From assembly GCF_023283825.1 (NCBI RefSeq), contig NZ_JAKILD010000001.1, positions 124,001-188,000 of the forward strand: DNA of 64,000 bases, written 5' to 3'. Numbering within the stretch: the first letter of the stretch is position 1; the number at the start of each line of letters is the position of its first letter. The notes beneath the pieces were generated by a model. The model did not search any database, was not told the origin of the DNA, and saw only the letters and a list, made by a program, of their open reading frames with translations. This stretch comes from Shewanella olleyana (GTDB taxonomy: Bacteria > Pseudomonadota > Gammaproteobacteria > Enterobacterales > Shewanellaceae). A program made the translations under genes and the position numbers. Shown piece by piece: positions 17,397 through 27,284 of the stretch.

Positions 17397-17990
17397 ATGA
17401 AAAATACCCTTTCCCGTGGACTAACTAACTTATTGCCAATGGTATTGAGTCTGTGGTTATTTTGGTCGTTATTTATATCCTTAGATGGTCTGGGTCACTT
17501 ATTGCTGGATATTGTTGACCTTGAGAATACCTTTGTAGGTGCTGGTTTTATCTTAGTTGCTATATTGGTATTTATCTCTGGAATATTATTTTCATTTAGT
17601 CCATTTGCTTGGCTTTATGGCTGGATAGAACAACAACTAATGAAGTTTCCGTTGTTCAAGTCTGTTTATGGCAGTATTCGTGATATTGCAGGTTTAATGA
17701 AGCGAGATGGCAAGCCAAAGAATCAAAAAACCGTGTTAATTAAACAAGCTAATGGTGGCTATGTGGTTGGTTTTATAATGAATCAAACTGCGCCGCAACC
17801 GTTAACAGAAGCTCTGCCTGAAGGTGATTGGGTACCGGTGTTATTCCAGTTAAGCTATCAAATGGCGGGGGTGACAAGTTTAGTTAAACGAGAGGATCTA
17901 ATAGAGGTAGATTGGTCTTTTGAAGATGCTATGCGTTTTAACCTAACTGCCGGCATTTCTATTGCTAATAGTTCACTCCCAGTAAAGTAG
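17397..17990 (+). CDS. DUF502 family membrane protein
   Basis: This 197-residue protein has two N-terminal hydrophobic helices (about residues 10-30 and 47-70). A soluble domain follows, with the DUF502 segments PLFKSVYGSIRDIAGLM, GGYVVGFIMNQT and WVPVLFQLS. The function is not established. It stands alone behind a perfect CRP site, suggesting carbon-status control. Confidence 0.85.
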   Translation: MKNTLSRGLTNLLPMVLSLWLFWSLFISLDGLGHLLLDIVDLENTFVGAGFILVAILVFISGILFSFSPFAWLYGWIEQQLMKFPLFKSVYGSIRDIAGLMKRDGKPKNQKTVLIKQANGGYVVGFIMNQTAPQPLTEALPEGDWVPVLFQLSYQMAGVTSLVKREDLIEVDWSFEDAMRFNLTAGISIANSSLPVK

Positions 17991-18151
17991 ATTATTATCA
18001 GCAGCGTGACTATATTTATAGTCTTATATGTTAAAACAACCCTTTACGGTTGCTTGAAATCGAAAATATTTGTTAAGTTTGTTCTGAATGAGCATGCAAC
18101 TTTTTACGAACATTTTTAGCAGCTTATCGTTACTTATCTTGGTTCTCTATC

Positions 18152-20128
18152 ATGTCAAAGAAGTCGAGTATTAACCCGCCTGTCTTTTATTCTTCTGTAA
18201 TACTAATTTTTATGATGGTTTTATTCTGTGCTTTATGGCCAGAAAGCGTTAGCCATTTTTTTAAATCAATTCAAACCTGGTTAGAGGTTAAAGCTGGTTG
18301 GCTTTATATCCTTGGGGTTGGCATCTTTTTGATATTTATTATCTATGTGATGCTGAGCCGCTACGGTGATATTAAGCTTGGTCCAGATCATTCTGTGCCT
18401 GATTACAGCAACAAAAGTTGGATATCAATGCTGTTTTCAGCAGGTATGGGTATTGGCTTAATGTTTTTTGGTGTCGCAGAGCCTGTGATGCACTTCTTAG
18501 CACCACCAGAGGCTGAAGCTGAAACGATTCAAGCGGCTAAAGATGCGCTAAAAATCACCTTTTACCACTATGGTCTGCATATTTGGGCAATTTATGCTGT
18601 GGTTGCACTGAGTCTTTCCTACTTTTCTTATCGGCACAAATTACCATTATTACCACGATCTGGTTTATATCCATTAATCGGTGAACGGATTTATGGACCT
18701 ATTGGTCATGCGGTTGATACATTTGCAGTGCTCGGTACTATGTTTGGCGTTGCTACGTCATTGGGTTTTGGTGTGTTGCAAGTAAACTCAGGTTTGAGCT
18801 ACTTAATCGACGGATTCCCTAACGATATTTCTACTCAAGTCTTTTTAACCCTTGGGATCACTGCCATAGCCACAATATCGGTTGTTGCTGGTTTAGATAA
18901 AGGGGTTAGACGCTTAAGTGAGTTGAACCTCTTTTTAGCATTAATTTTATTATTAGCGGTTCTGTTTCTCGGCCCAACGGTGATGCTGTTACAAGCATTT
19001 GTACAAAACACGGGTGGCTATCTTAGCGATATTGTAAATAAAACATTTAATCTTTATGCCTATGAGCAAAAAGAGGATTGGATTGGTGGTTGGACATTAC
19101 TGTATTGGGGCTGGTGGATTTCTTGGTCTCCATTTGTAGGAACCTTTATTGCCCGAGTAAGTCGTGGGCGAACCATTCGAGAATTCTTAATGGGTATGCT
19201 ATTTGTGCCGACAGGGATCACCTTCCTATGGATGACGGTTTTTGGCAATACTGCAATTGATGCGATTATGAATCATGGTGCAACTTATTTGTCGGAAGCA
19301 GTGAGCAATGATGTTTCGGTGGCATTATTCAAGTTCTTTGAATATCTTCCATTCACCACTATTTTATCCATGATAGCGTTATTTTTAGTGGTCACTTTCT
19401 TTGTCACTTCTTCAGATTCTGGTTCATTAGTTATTGATAACCTAACATCTGGTGGTGACAGGACTTCACCGGTATGGCAGAGATTGTTTTGGGCCGTTTT
19501 ACAAGGCGTCGTTGCTTCTGTTTTACTGGTTGCAGGTGGTTTACATGCCCTTCAAACGGCGGCGATAGCAAGTGCAATGCCATTTTTGATGGTCATGTTT
19601 TTGATGTGTATTGGCTTAAATAAAGCCCTTAAAGATGATCGTTTGAAGCTTGAAAGTGTTCAACAACACAATACCAGTGTTCAGTTTGCACAAGCACACA
19701 TGAGCTGGAAAGATCGAATCGATATTTTAGTCTCACAGCCTAGTCAAAGTGATGCGCAACGGTTTTTAGATATTATTGCAAAACCTGCTCTGGAAGAAGT
19801 TAAACACACCTTCCTAAATAAAAATGTACCAGCGGTCATTACAGAGGTCAACGAACGTGTCTGGTTGCTCATAGGAAATTCAGATAATGACACTTCACCG
19901 TTTGCTTATGGGTTGCGTATACGCACATTTACGATGAATGGTACAGAAGTTGAAACGTTTGATAGTCACCAAGATTACTATAGAGTTGAAGTGTTCTTAG
20001 AGCATGGTGGTCAGCATTATGATGTGATGGGGTATACTCAAGAGCAAATTATTGCTGATATTGTTAATCAGTATGAGCGCTACTTGCATTATCAACACCT
20101 TTCTAATTCTGAGTTAGTGATGTATTGA
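18152..20128 (+). CDS. BCCT family choline/betaine/carnitine transporter
   Basis: This 658-residue inner-membrane protein has about 12 helices. BCCT landmarks are MLFSAGMGIGLMFFGVAEPV near residue 95 and the Trp-rich box YWGWWISWSPFVGTFIARVS near residue 315, plus FFVTSSDSGSLV. After the last helix there is a soluble C-terminal tail of about 150 residues, as in BetT-like osmoregulated choline transporters. The substrate is probably choline or another quaternary amine, but no bet genes lie nearby, so betT cannot be asserted. Confidence 0.9.
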   Translation: MSKKSSINPPVFYSSVILIFMMVLFCALWPESVSHFFKSIQTWLEVKAGWLYILGVGIFLIFIIYVMLSRYGDIKLGPDHSVPDYSNKSWISMLFSAGMGIGLMFFGVAEPVMHFLAPPEAEAETIQAAKDALKITFYHYGLHIWAIYAVVALSLSYFSYRHKLPLLPRSGLYPLIGERIYGPIGHAVDTFAVLGTMFGVATSLGFGVLQVNSGLSYLIDGFPNDISTQVFLTLGITAIATISVVAGLDKGVRRLSELNLFLALILLLAVLFLGPTVMLLQAFVQNTGGYLSDIVNKTFNLYAYEQKEDWIGGWTLLYWGWWISWSPFVGTFIARVSRGRTIREFLMGMLFVPTGITFLWMTVFGNTAIDAIMNHGATYLSEAVSNDVSVALFKFFEYLPFTTILSMIALFLVVTFFVTSSDSGSLVIDNLTSGGDRTSPVWQRLFWAVLQGVVASVLLVAGGLHALQTAAIASAMPFLMVMFLMCIGLNKALKDDRLKLESVQQHNTSVQFAQAHMSWKDRIDILVSQPSQSDAQRFLDIIAKPALEEVKHTFLNKNVPAVITEVNERVWLLIGNSDNDTSPFAYGLRIRTFTMNGTEVETFDSHQDYYRVEVFLEHGGQHYDVMGYTQEQIIADIVNQYERYLHYQHLSNSELVMY

Positions 20129-20231
20129 TGATATTGAGTTGTAGCACTTATACCGATGTAGAAAACATTGCTCCAGGTGGCAACTGAGATTATCCTTAGG
20201 GTAATATTTTGGACTAATCATAATTAGTCGC

Positions 20232-20498
20232 TAGGGCCTGTTGATCTTTTTAGGTTAATTTTTGTTCGAAATAAAAGTGTTTTAATTGAGGCGGATGGAT
20301 TGATGCCTAGTCATCTAAGCAAAATTCATCCAACAAAGAGTAAAACGCTTTTAGTCGAACCCTTTGGGCAGCATTTGTTGGCCATTTTTACTGCGTTATC
20401 GACTTTTTATGTAGAATAACTACACCACAAAGTCTCTGCCTTGTATAAATGGCCAACAATTCGCTGCAAAAACAACCTTGAAAGATCAACAGGCCCTA
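20232..20498. mobile_element. MITE-like non-autonomous element with nested inverted repeats
   Basis: This 267-bp element is bounded by the perfect 18-bp inverted repeat TAGGGCCTGTTGATCTTT (20232-20249) and its complement at 20481-20498. Inside are two further long hairpins. The arms of one are 20264-20284 with 20341-20360, containing a smaller pair at 20293-20301 with 20323-20331. The other is a perfect 13-bp arm at 20375-20387 with 20447-20459, containing 20401-20414 with 20420-20434. It encodes no protein. The outer TA could be a 2-bp target duplication. It separates the BCCT gene from yajD. Confidence 0.8.
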
Positions 20499-20527
20499 AT
20501 AATCAATAAACTAAAATTGGAAAGTCG

Positions 20528-20884
20528 ATGTCAGGCACTCAAAGTAAACTAGATAAAGTATTAGCGGAAGCGAGAGAATACAAAGCCAGCCGTGAGAAAG
20601 GCTACAGGGAACAAGCGTTAAAACTTTACCCTTGGGTATGTGGCCGTTGTACTCGTGAGTTCACTCATAAAAATTTATCTGAGCTGACAGTACATCATAT
20701 GGACCATAATCATGACAATAACCCATCTGATGGCTCCAACTGGGAGCTATTATGTCTGTATTGCCATGATAATGAACATTCTCGTTTTGAAGAATTGATC
20801 CGTTATGGCAGTACCACTGAAGTAAAACAAGAAGCGGCGACTTACAATCCGTTTGCTGATTTGAAGTCGATGATGAAAAAGTAA
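20528..20884 (+). CDS. yajD: YajD-type HNH nuclease family protein
   Basis: This 118-residue protein has an HNH domain: the zinc CxxC pair CGRCTREF, the HNH core LTVHHMDHNHDNNP with the catalytic histidine, the asparagine in GSNWELLCLYCHDNEH, and the second CxxC. It resembles E. coli YajD over its full length. Whether it cleaves DNA physiologically is unknown. GGAAAG precedes the ATG. It starts only 29 bp after the MITE-like element, so its promoter may lie in or beside that element. Confidence 0.88.
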   Translation: MSGTQSKLDKVLAEAREYKASREKGYREQALKLYPWVCGRCTREFTHKNLSELTVHHMDHNHDNNPSDGSNWELLCLYCHDNEHSRFEELIRYGSTTEVKQEAATYNPFADLKSMMKK

Positions 20885-20906
20885 TGCCGTTTACTAATAA
20901 TTAAAC

Positions 20907-20934
20907 AAAAAAGCCCATATTTATGGGCTTTTTT
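20907..20934 (+). terminator. Intrinsic terminator of yajD
   Basis: AAAAAAGCCCATA and TATGGGCTTTTTT form a 13-bp stem with a 2-base loop and a T-tract on both strands. Confidence 0.85.
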
Positions 20935-21333
20935 GCATTCTATTGAAAGCTCAACTTGATTATCTATTAACTGGGCTGTGATTGAAGTGGATATATTATA
21001 ACGTTTTATATAGTTGTAATTTTTTACTGCTAATATGACGTTTTTAACCTGAACACTACAAATATTGTTACAGACTTGCTTTGAAGGCTCTATTCTCCCT
21101 TGAACAAAAGGGATGATCCAATGACTTATGCGTGAATCTTTCGAGACGGATTTAAATAACGTCAGGTAGACACAGGAGACTTAGGACTGTTGTTAAAAAT
21201 TTGTCTATATTAATAATGTATAGCGCAGTATTTTGATTTAACAGGTATCTCGTTAATTTTTGCAGCAATTTACTCATCCATACAAGCAATCAGAAAATAA
21301 GGGCTTAACAACTTAACTTATAAGGAAATATGC
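20935..21333. other. Intergenic region upstream of the M20 peptidase
   Basis: About 400 bp of AT-rich sequence. I see no gene, repeat or well-defined operator. TAAGGA just before 21334 is the ribosome site of the peptidase gene. Confidence 0.4.
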
Positions 21334-22869
21334 ATGTTTAGTTACACTAAAGGTTTTATTGGAATTGTTTCTGCAATGGCATTTTTCACAGGTGTTTCAG
21401 TGTGCGAAGCTAGTGAACAAGATTTTTCCTCTATGCAGATGAAAAATGTGGAAAAAGTCGAAGTTAACGTGGATCTTGAAGGCGCAGTAAAACGTTTATC
21501 CAAGGCAGTCACTTTTAAAACTATCTCTAATCAAGATCGTAATGATTTTGATGTCAAAGCATTTACCGACTATCACACATACCTTGAGAAAAGTTATCCC
21601 AAGGTACATTCAACATTGAAAAAAGAAGTGTTAGGTGATCCTCGACCATACAGTTTGCTCTATACATGGGAAGGCACGGATCCAACATTACAACCGGCAC
21701 TTTTTTATGCTCATCAAGATGTAGTTCCTGTACCTGAAGATTCGAGAGACCAATGGAAAGCAGACCCTTTTGCTGGCACCGTTAAAGATGGCTACATTTG
21801 GGGAAGGGGTTCGTTAGATGATAAAAACCAGATCCATGCCATTTTAGAAGCGGCCGAAATGAAGATAACGGAAGGTTGGCAGCCATCACGTACGTTATAT
21901 TTTGTATTTGGACAAGATGAAGAAGTAGGCGGGCCCGAAGGTGCTAGGTACATAGCAGATGTTTTAGAAAAACGCGGTATTGAAAGGTTTGCATTCGTAA
22001 TGGATGAATCTGCGCCTATTACACCGGGTATTTTCCCAGGAATTAAAGAAAATACCGCACTTATCGGCATTGCACAGAAAGGATTTATCAGCCTAGAGTT
22101 GTCGATTAATGGTGTTGGTGGACATTCGTCTATGCCACCAGAGGAATCAAATATTGGTATTGTAGCTGAAGCTATCACCAAATTAGAAAAAGCCCAATTC
22201 CCTTACCGAATTCATCCAGCTGTGCGTGCTCAGTATCGCTACATGGGGCCTGAATTGGATAAAGTCAATCAGCCTTTATACTCGGCTGTAGCATTTGGTA
22301 AAGATGGCGAAGTTACCCCGTTGGAGCAAGAGTTCATTGACCTAATGTCAAAGAATGAATTAACGAGAGCCATGCTTCACACCACCATTGCAGTTACTAT
22401 GTTTAATGCAGGTATTAAGGATAATGTATTACCACCAACAGCTGCAGCTGTCGTCAATTTCAGACCAATGCCTGGTGATACTCCAGAAGTTATTATTGCT
22501 CATGTGAAAAAAGCAGTAGCTGACGAACGCATTGAAATTAAAGATATTTCAGCGTCAACACCTGCTACCAATGTGGCTAATGCAGGTGGTCCTGGTTACA
22601 AAATGCTGGAAAAAACCATTCGCCAAACATGGGGTAATGACTTAATCGTGTCACCATTTTTTGTAGTCGGTGGATCTGACTCTAAACATTTCCAAGCCAG
22701 AAGTTTTGCCCCTGACGTATATACCATGACAGCGATTCAATTAGAAAATACTGAAGAGTTTAAAGGTTTTCATGGCGTTAATGAGCGTATTCTAGTTAAA
22801 GAGTACGGTCGTTCAATTGGATTTTTCTATACGTTATTTAATAACTTAGAGCAGTTGGAAAATAAATAG
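21334..22869 (+). CDS. Secreted M20 family metallopeptidase
   Basis: This 511-residue protein has an N-terminal signal peptide (hydrophobic to about residue 24, cleavage near VSVCEAS). An M20/M25/M40 catalytic domain follows. Metal ligands are visible in FYAHQDVVPVPE (His and the following Asp), GRGSLDDKNQ and GQDEEVGGPEG (catalytic Glu pair). The dimerisation domain begins near GFISLELSINGVGGHSSMPP. The family hydrolyses peptides or N-acyl amino acids with two zinc ions. The closest type is carboxypeptidase S-like. The substrate is unknown. Confidence 0.88.
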   Translation: MFSYTKGFIGIVSAMAFFTGVSVCEASEQDFSSMQMKNVEKVEVNVDLEGAVKRLSKAVTFKTISNQDRNDFDVKAFTDYHTYLEKSYPKVHSTLKKEVLGDPRPYSLLYTWEGTDPTLQPALFYAHQDVVPVPEDSRDQWKADPFAGTVKDGYIWGRGSLDDKNQIHAILEAAEMKITEGWQPSRTLYFVFGQDEEVGGPEGARYIADVLEKRGIERFAFVMDESAPITPGIFPGIKENTALIGIAQKGFISLELSINGVGGHSSMPPEESNIGIVAEAITKLEKAQFPYRIHPAVRAQYRYMGPELDKVNQPLYSAVAFGKDGEVTPLEQEFIDLMSKNELTRAMLHTTIAVTMFNAGIKDNVLPPTAAAVVNFRPMPGDTPEVIIAHVKKAVADERIEIKDISASTPATNVANAGGPGYKMLEKTIRQTWGNDLIVSPFFVVGGSDSKHFQARSFAPDVYTMTAIQLENTEEFKGFHGVNERILVKEYGRSIGFFYTLFNNLEQLENK

Positions 22870-22874
22870 CATTT

Positions 22875-22914
22875 AAAAGAGTATGAGCAATTAATTTTGA
22901 CTCATACTCTTTTT
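22875..22914 (+). terminator. Intrinsic terminator of the M20 peptidase gene
   Basis: AAAAGAGTATGAG and CTCATACTCTTTT pair over 13 bp with a 13-base loop, followed by T residues. Confidence 0.75.
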
Positions 22915-23024
22915 ACATATCTAAAGTTTGTTTATTAATTAAAGATAAACATGACAAAAATTTTAATTAATCTTAAAACTATAGTTTACTGTTCGCCATA
23001 TAAACCTATTATTTATCCACACCT

Positions 23025-23255
23025 TTAAGTTTGTTCAATTTCCGCTTGGGCTTTTAACCATTTCTCGCGACTGATAACCTGGCTATTATTGTTGCCTTTC
23101 ATTTGTTCCTTTCGCAGTGGTAGCTTTTGCCATATTGCTTGTTTTTTATCCTCACTCGCTTTTCCCCAACCTACAATTTCATTGATATGCCTAAAACAGC
23201 CCATACAAAAATCATCATCGTTGAGCCCGCATTTGGCAACGCAAGGTGAGTGCAT
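23025..23255 (-). CDS. DUF1289 small cysteine-rich protein
   Basis: This 76-residue protein has the DUF1289 signature SPCVAKCGLN followed by FCMGCFRHINEI, i.e. two Cys pairs that probably bind a metal. The rest is helical (WLKAQAEIEQT at the end). The function is unknown, though the family is widespread in Proteobacteria. AGGA stands seven bases before the ATG. Confidence 0.85.
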   Translation of the reverse strand: MHSPCVAKCGLNDDDFCMGCFRHINEIVGWGKASEDKKQAIWQKLPLRKEQMKGNNNSQVISREKWLKAQAEIEQT

Positions 23256-23482
23256 ATTTAGATCCTATAATTAAACGTTAAGGGAGCAATTGGCTTTATA
23301 TATTATTAATAACACTAGACACAAAAGGTGATAAAAATTAGTCTTTGATGAAATTAAATTATTATATATCAACTAGTTAATCTTACTGGTTAACTGTCGC
23401 GATCTTGTGTTTATTGTAACTTGTGCGACAGGTTAATGTTGGGTGAGCTTGGCTAAATTGCTACAGGTTTGTGGAGAATACC

Positions 23483-24658
23483 ATGAAAACATGGCTATGT
23501 TCAGCAGTAAAGCGCTTGTCATTTGTGACTATGATGGGCTTAAGTTTAGTGGTAATGACGGGTTGTTCGTTACTTGAAGTAAAACTTGAAAGCGGTGTAG
23601 AACCATTACCAAAAGAGCAAGTGAACATGCGGATGTTTAGCCGTGAGTTTAGCTACTCTTTTTACACACAAGTAGAAGCCAGTGCCGACCTTATCGCTAA
23701 CAGCACCGATGATGTCAGCATTATTTCAAATACCTTGATGTGGAAGATTTATTCTGAGCAAAATTTGCAGCGTGCTATTTTTCAGGCGTCACCTGTTGCA
23801 GCAATGATAGATACATGGGTGTTTACAGAGCAGATGAATCAGTACTTTTTAAATGGTGCAGGTAGTGAGGTTTTTGGCGAGCATCAAGCTATTGCTATTG
23901 AGGCAAGCGAGATTTTGTCTAGTCAATTTGCAAAAACAGTCAAAGGGTTTGTGGACTCAAGCAGTTACAAAAAGCATCAAGATTTTGTGAACCAGTATGT
24001 GGCAGATAACCCAATCCAAGATATTAGTTTTAGTCGAACCTCTGCTTTTCAAGATTGGCTTGCCTATAGCGAAATCTCAGAATTTGAAGCAATCACTACA
24101 TTTGGCTCAATGCCAGAAGTGATGAGTGACATGTCTGATAGAATGGCGATGACAACCCAACAAATGCCGAAAATACTAGGTTGGAAAGCTGAGTTATATG
24201 CACTACACGCCGATGTGAATGCAGCAGACGTTGAGCAAGCCTTGAAGAACATCAGTGAGACCACAGTAAAGTTTCAGGCATTGATGGAGCAAACACCAGA
24301 AATGATGACGCTGCTTGCGTCTGATCTGCGAACGGAGCTAAGTCCGCTCATTCAGCAGTTAAGTGAAGTTACAGATGATAAGTTGCATCAGTTATCTAAG
24401 GAGCGTGCTTCACTTGCACTAATCATCACTCATGAACGTGAAGCATTAGTGCAGATGATTGCCGATGAAAGAGAGGCTGCAGTGCAAGACTTAGACTCTT
24501 TGACTCAACGAACCGTAGAGTTGGTGTTTAAACAAGTTACCGACATGCTTAAGAGCATGATTGTGTATTTCATTTTATTCTTAATTGCGGTATTTTTTGC
24601 GCCACTAGGGTTCGGTGTCTGGTTAGGCAAACGAATGGCAATAAAACAACAAGCGTAA
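23483..24658 (+). CDS. Unrecognised lipoprotein with C-terminal membrane helix
   Basis: This 391-residue protein is not one I can assign to a family with certainty. It has a signal peptide with a lipobox ending VVMTGC (about residue 28). A long, largely helical polar region follows, with coiled-coil-like heptads towards the end (KERASLALIITHEREALVQM, DEREAAVQDL). A single hydrophobic helix (MIVYFILFLIAVFFAPLGFG) with a short basic tail closes it. The layout, a lipid anchor at one end and a membrane helix at the other, is unusual and somewhat resembles chemoreceptor-like helical proteins. GGAG is six bases before the ATG at 23483. The methyltransferase gene follows 12 bp later. Confidence 0.7.
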   Translation: MKTWLCSAVKRLSFVTMMGLSLVVMTGCSLLEVKLESGVEPLPKEQVNMRMFSREFSYSFYTQVEASADLIANSTDDVSIISNTLMWKIYSEQNLQRAIFQASPVAAMIDTWVFTEQMNQYFLNGAGSEVFGEHQAIAIEASEILSSQFAKTVKGFVDSSSYKKHQDFVNQYVADNPIQDISFSRTSAFQDWLAYSEISEFEAITTFGSMPEVMSDMSDRMAMTTQQMPKILGWKAELYALHADVNAADVEQALKNISETTVKFQALMEQTPEMMTLLASDLRTELSPLIQQLSEVTDDKLHQLSKERASLALIITHEREALVQMIADEREAAVQDLDSLTQRTVELVFKQVTDMLKSMIVYFILFLIAVFFAPLGFGVWLGKRMAIKQQA

Positions 24659-24670
24659 AAGGTTTCAGCA

Positions 24671-25930
24671 TTGGCTATTAATACACCTAACACTCAAAAG
24701 CTTTCGCAAATAAGTGCATGTTTAATGTCACTACAACCTTTATGGCAAGTGCAAGCATTTGAATGTCAGTCTTTACCTTGGGAACAGAAGTTTCCAACCT
24801 TGGCAAAGCAGGTATGGCAAATAGACGATGCTGATATTGATGCGTTAGATATTGATCAGCAAAAGTTAGTCTCATTTTTGTTGCCAAGTTTACTGGAAGA
24901 TTTAGCTGCTAATGCTGACAGCGGCATAAAAGTAGATGACTTAGTAGCAATGCTAATGGATGGGGGGCATGCTCGCCATCAAACCAGTATTGATAGTCAG
25001 CTTACATTGTCAGAAACAGAGTTAGGCCATTTTAGTGCTCATATAAAAGGCCGAAAATGGCAACAAATCACTCAGTTTGCAGATAATGTCCCTATGGATG
25101 GCTTACCTATTTTAGAGTGGTGCGCAGGAAAAGGGCATTTAGGGAGATACTTAGCTAAAACCCATGATACCAATGTCACAAGCCTTGAGTGGCAACAAAG
25201 CTTGTGCGAGCAAGGTCAAGACTTTGCTAATCGCTGGCAGCTTCAGCAGCAGTTTCACTGCACAGATGTGTTTAAGTTAACTGATAATCCTCTAAAAGCT
25301 AAGCAACATGCAGTGGCTTTGCATGCATGCGGTGATTTACACGTTAAGTTAATTGACCTAGCCACTCAATCAGACACACAGTCTATTTCGTTTTCACCTT
25401 GTTGTTATCACTTAATTGAAGCTAAGCAATACCAGCCATTATCCGATATTGCTAAGCAAGCCGGTTTCAGGTTATCACGCCATGATTTGCAGTTGCCATT
25501 ACAGCAAAGCGTGATAGCCAACGAAAAACAGTTAAGCCTAAGACATCAAGAGATTTGCTGGCGGTTAGCTTTTGATAGTTTGCAGCGTGATGCCACTGGT
25601 TCAAATGGTTACTTGCCCATTCCCAGCATTAAACGAAGTCAACTTTCTGCAGGTTTTACTGAATTTTGTCATTGGGCTGCTGGGCAAAAGCAAGTGGATA
25701 TTACTGCTATTGAAGATATGGAAAAATATCTACATATTGGTCTCCAAAGACAACGCCTAACACGACGGATTGATTTAGTAGCTCACTTGTTTAGACGGAT
25801 TTTGGAGCACTGGTTAATATTAGATAGAGTGTGTTTTTTAGAGCAGCATAATTACCAAGTTGAAGTGTTTGAATTTTGTTCAAACAGTATTACTCCAAGA
25901 AATAGTTTAATTCAGGCACAAAAAAGATAA
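24671..25930 (+). CDS. Class I SAM-dependent methyltransferase domain protein
   Basis: This 419-residue soluble protein has a glycine-rich SAM-binding motif ILEWCAGKGHLGRYLA near residue 155 and an acidic strand end (VTSLEWQQSL) typical of class I methyltransferases. The later HACGDLHVKLIDLA and SFSPCCYHLI segments resemble methyltransferases of unknown target. The start is probably TTG at 24671, with AAAAGG eight bases upstream and 12 bp after the previous stop; an ATG at 24725 lacks a ribosome site. It is probably cotranscribed with the preceding lipoprotein gene. The substrate is unknown. Confidence 0.78.
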   Translation: MAINTPNTQKLSQISACLMSLQPLWQVQAFECQSLPWEQKFPTLAKQVWQIDDADIDALDIDQQKLVSFLLPSLLEDLAANADSGIKVDDLVAMLMDGGHARHQTSIDSQLTLSETELGHFSAHIKGRKWQQITQFADNVPMDGLPILEWCAGKGHLGRYLAKTHDTNVTSLEWQQSLCEQGQDFANRWQLQQQFHCTDVFKLTDNPLKAKQHAVALHACGDLHVKLIDLATQSDTQSISFSPCCYHLIEAKQYQPLSDIAKQAGFRLSRHDLQLPLQQSVIANEKQLSLRHQEICWRLAFDSLQRDATGSNGYLPIPSIKRSQLSAGFTEFCHWAAGQKQVDITAIEDMEKYLHIGLQRQRLTRRIDLVAHLFRRILEHWLILDRVCFLEQHNYQVEVFEFCSNSITPRNSLIQAQKR

Positions 25931-26185
25931 TGACTATTATCTATGTTCGAATTGTTATCTAACTCGCTGTTATATATTCCTATATTTATGTGTGGCAGAT
26001 TAAACCTAATTGACTATAAAAGAATTTTTGTCATTCAAAGTGTGGCTTAGATAGATTTATCTGCGACTAAAAGTGGTTTTATATTGAATATTTGGGTTTT
26101 TCTTGCTCAAATGGCGGGTTAATAACAAATACCAATAAATACGGTTGCTGAAAGTGACCTTAAAGTGAGCGATTGATACGGTTTC

Positions 26186-27235
26186 ATGAAATATTCCCGC
26201 GTTTTTATTAATAGTATGGCTTATGAGTTAGCACCCCAAGTGGTGTCTAGCCTAGACCTAGAATCTCGCCTTGCGCCGCTTTATCAAAAGTTTCGTATTC
26301 CGATGGGGCAATTAGCCGCATTAACCGGTATCAAAGAACGTCGTTGGTGGCCAAAAGGCTATCGTTTATCTGACGGTGCTTTATGTGCAGCGCGCAAAGC
26401 TGTGGATGAAACAGGCATTAGTGTCAGTGATTTAGGCGCTGTGGTTTATACCGGCGTTTGTCGCGATCAGCATGAGCCAGCTACGGCATGTCGTGTTGCT
26501 GCTGAGTTAGGTGTGTCTAAAGATACTGCTATTTACGATATCAGTAATGCCTGTTTAGGTGTGTTGTCGGGTATTTTAGATATTGCTAACCGCATTGAGT
26601 TAGGCCAAATCAAAGCGGGCATGGTGGTTTCCTGTGAATCTGCTCGTGATATCGTTGAAGTAACCATTGATAACATGTTGTCAGAACCGACGATGCAAAA
26701 CTTTGCTCAGTCTTTAGCGACCCTTACAGGAGGCTCTGGAGCAGTTGCGGTTATTTTAACAGATGGCAGTTTGCCACTTAGAAATAACAGACAGCACCAG
26801 TTGTTAGGTGCGAGCCATTTATCGGCACCTGAGCACCATGAGTTATGCCAATGGGGCCTGCAAGAAACCAGCCCGAACTTCTATCGTGAGTTTATGCGCA
26901 CTGACGCTGTTACCTTGTTAAAAGAAGGTGTTGATTTAGCTAAACACACTTGGGAGCACTTCTTAACCCAACGTGATTGGTTAGTTGAGCAAGTGGATAA
27001 AGTGATTTGTCACCAAGTTGGCGCATCAAACCGTAAGCAAGTATTAAACGCGTTAGATATTCCTCATGAGAAAGAATTCCCAACTTATGAAACGCTTGGC
27101 AACATGGGCACAGTCTCGCTTCCCGTTACGGCAGCGATTGCACATGACCAAGGTTTTTTAAAGCTAGGCGATCAAGTGAGCTTTCTAGGAATAGGCAGTG
27201 GATTGAACTGTATGATGCTTGGCATTAAGTGGTAG
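26186..27235 (+). CDS. oleA: OleA, thiolase-superfamily acyl-CoA condensing enzyme
   Basis: This 349-residue enzyme is of the ketoacyl synthase III fold. It joins two fatty acyl-CoAs head to head by a non-decarboxylative Claisen condensation to a beta-keto acid, the first step of long-chain olefin synthesis. The nucleophilic cysteine is visible in DISNACLGVLSG, and the His/Asn region in VICHQVGASNRKQ and ETLGNMGTVSLP. The identity rests on this sequence and on the following oleB, oleC and oleD. In Shewanella the pathway yields a C31 polyunsaturated hydrocarbon. Confidence 0.93.
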   Translation: MKYSRVFINSMAYELAPQVVSSLDLESRLAPLYQKFRIPMGQLAALTGIKERRWWPKGYRLSDGALCAARKAVDETGISVSDLGAVVYTGVCRDQHEPATACRVAAELGVSKDTAIYDISNACLGVLSGILDIANRIELGQIKAGMVVSCESARDIVEVTIDNMLSEPTMQNFAQSLATLTGGSGAVAVILTDGSLPLRNNRQHQLLGASHLSAPEHHELCQWGLQETSPNFYREFMRTDAVTLLKEGVDLAKHTWEHFLTQRDWLVEQVDKVICHQVGASNRKQVLNALDIPHEKEFPTYETLGNMGTVSLPVTAAIAHDQGFLKLGDQVSFLGIGSGLNCMMLGIKW

Positions 27236-27284
27236 TCATCCAACTGGTTATTTAACAGTATTATAAAAATTATTAGGAAGCATC

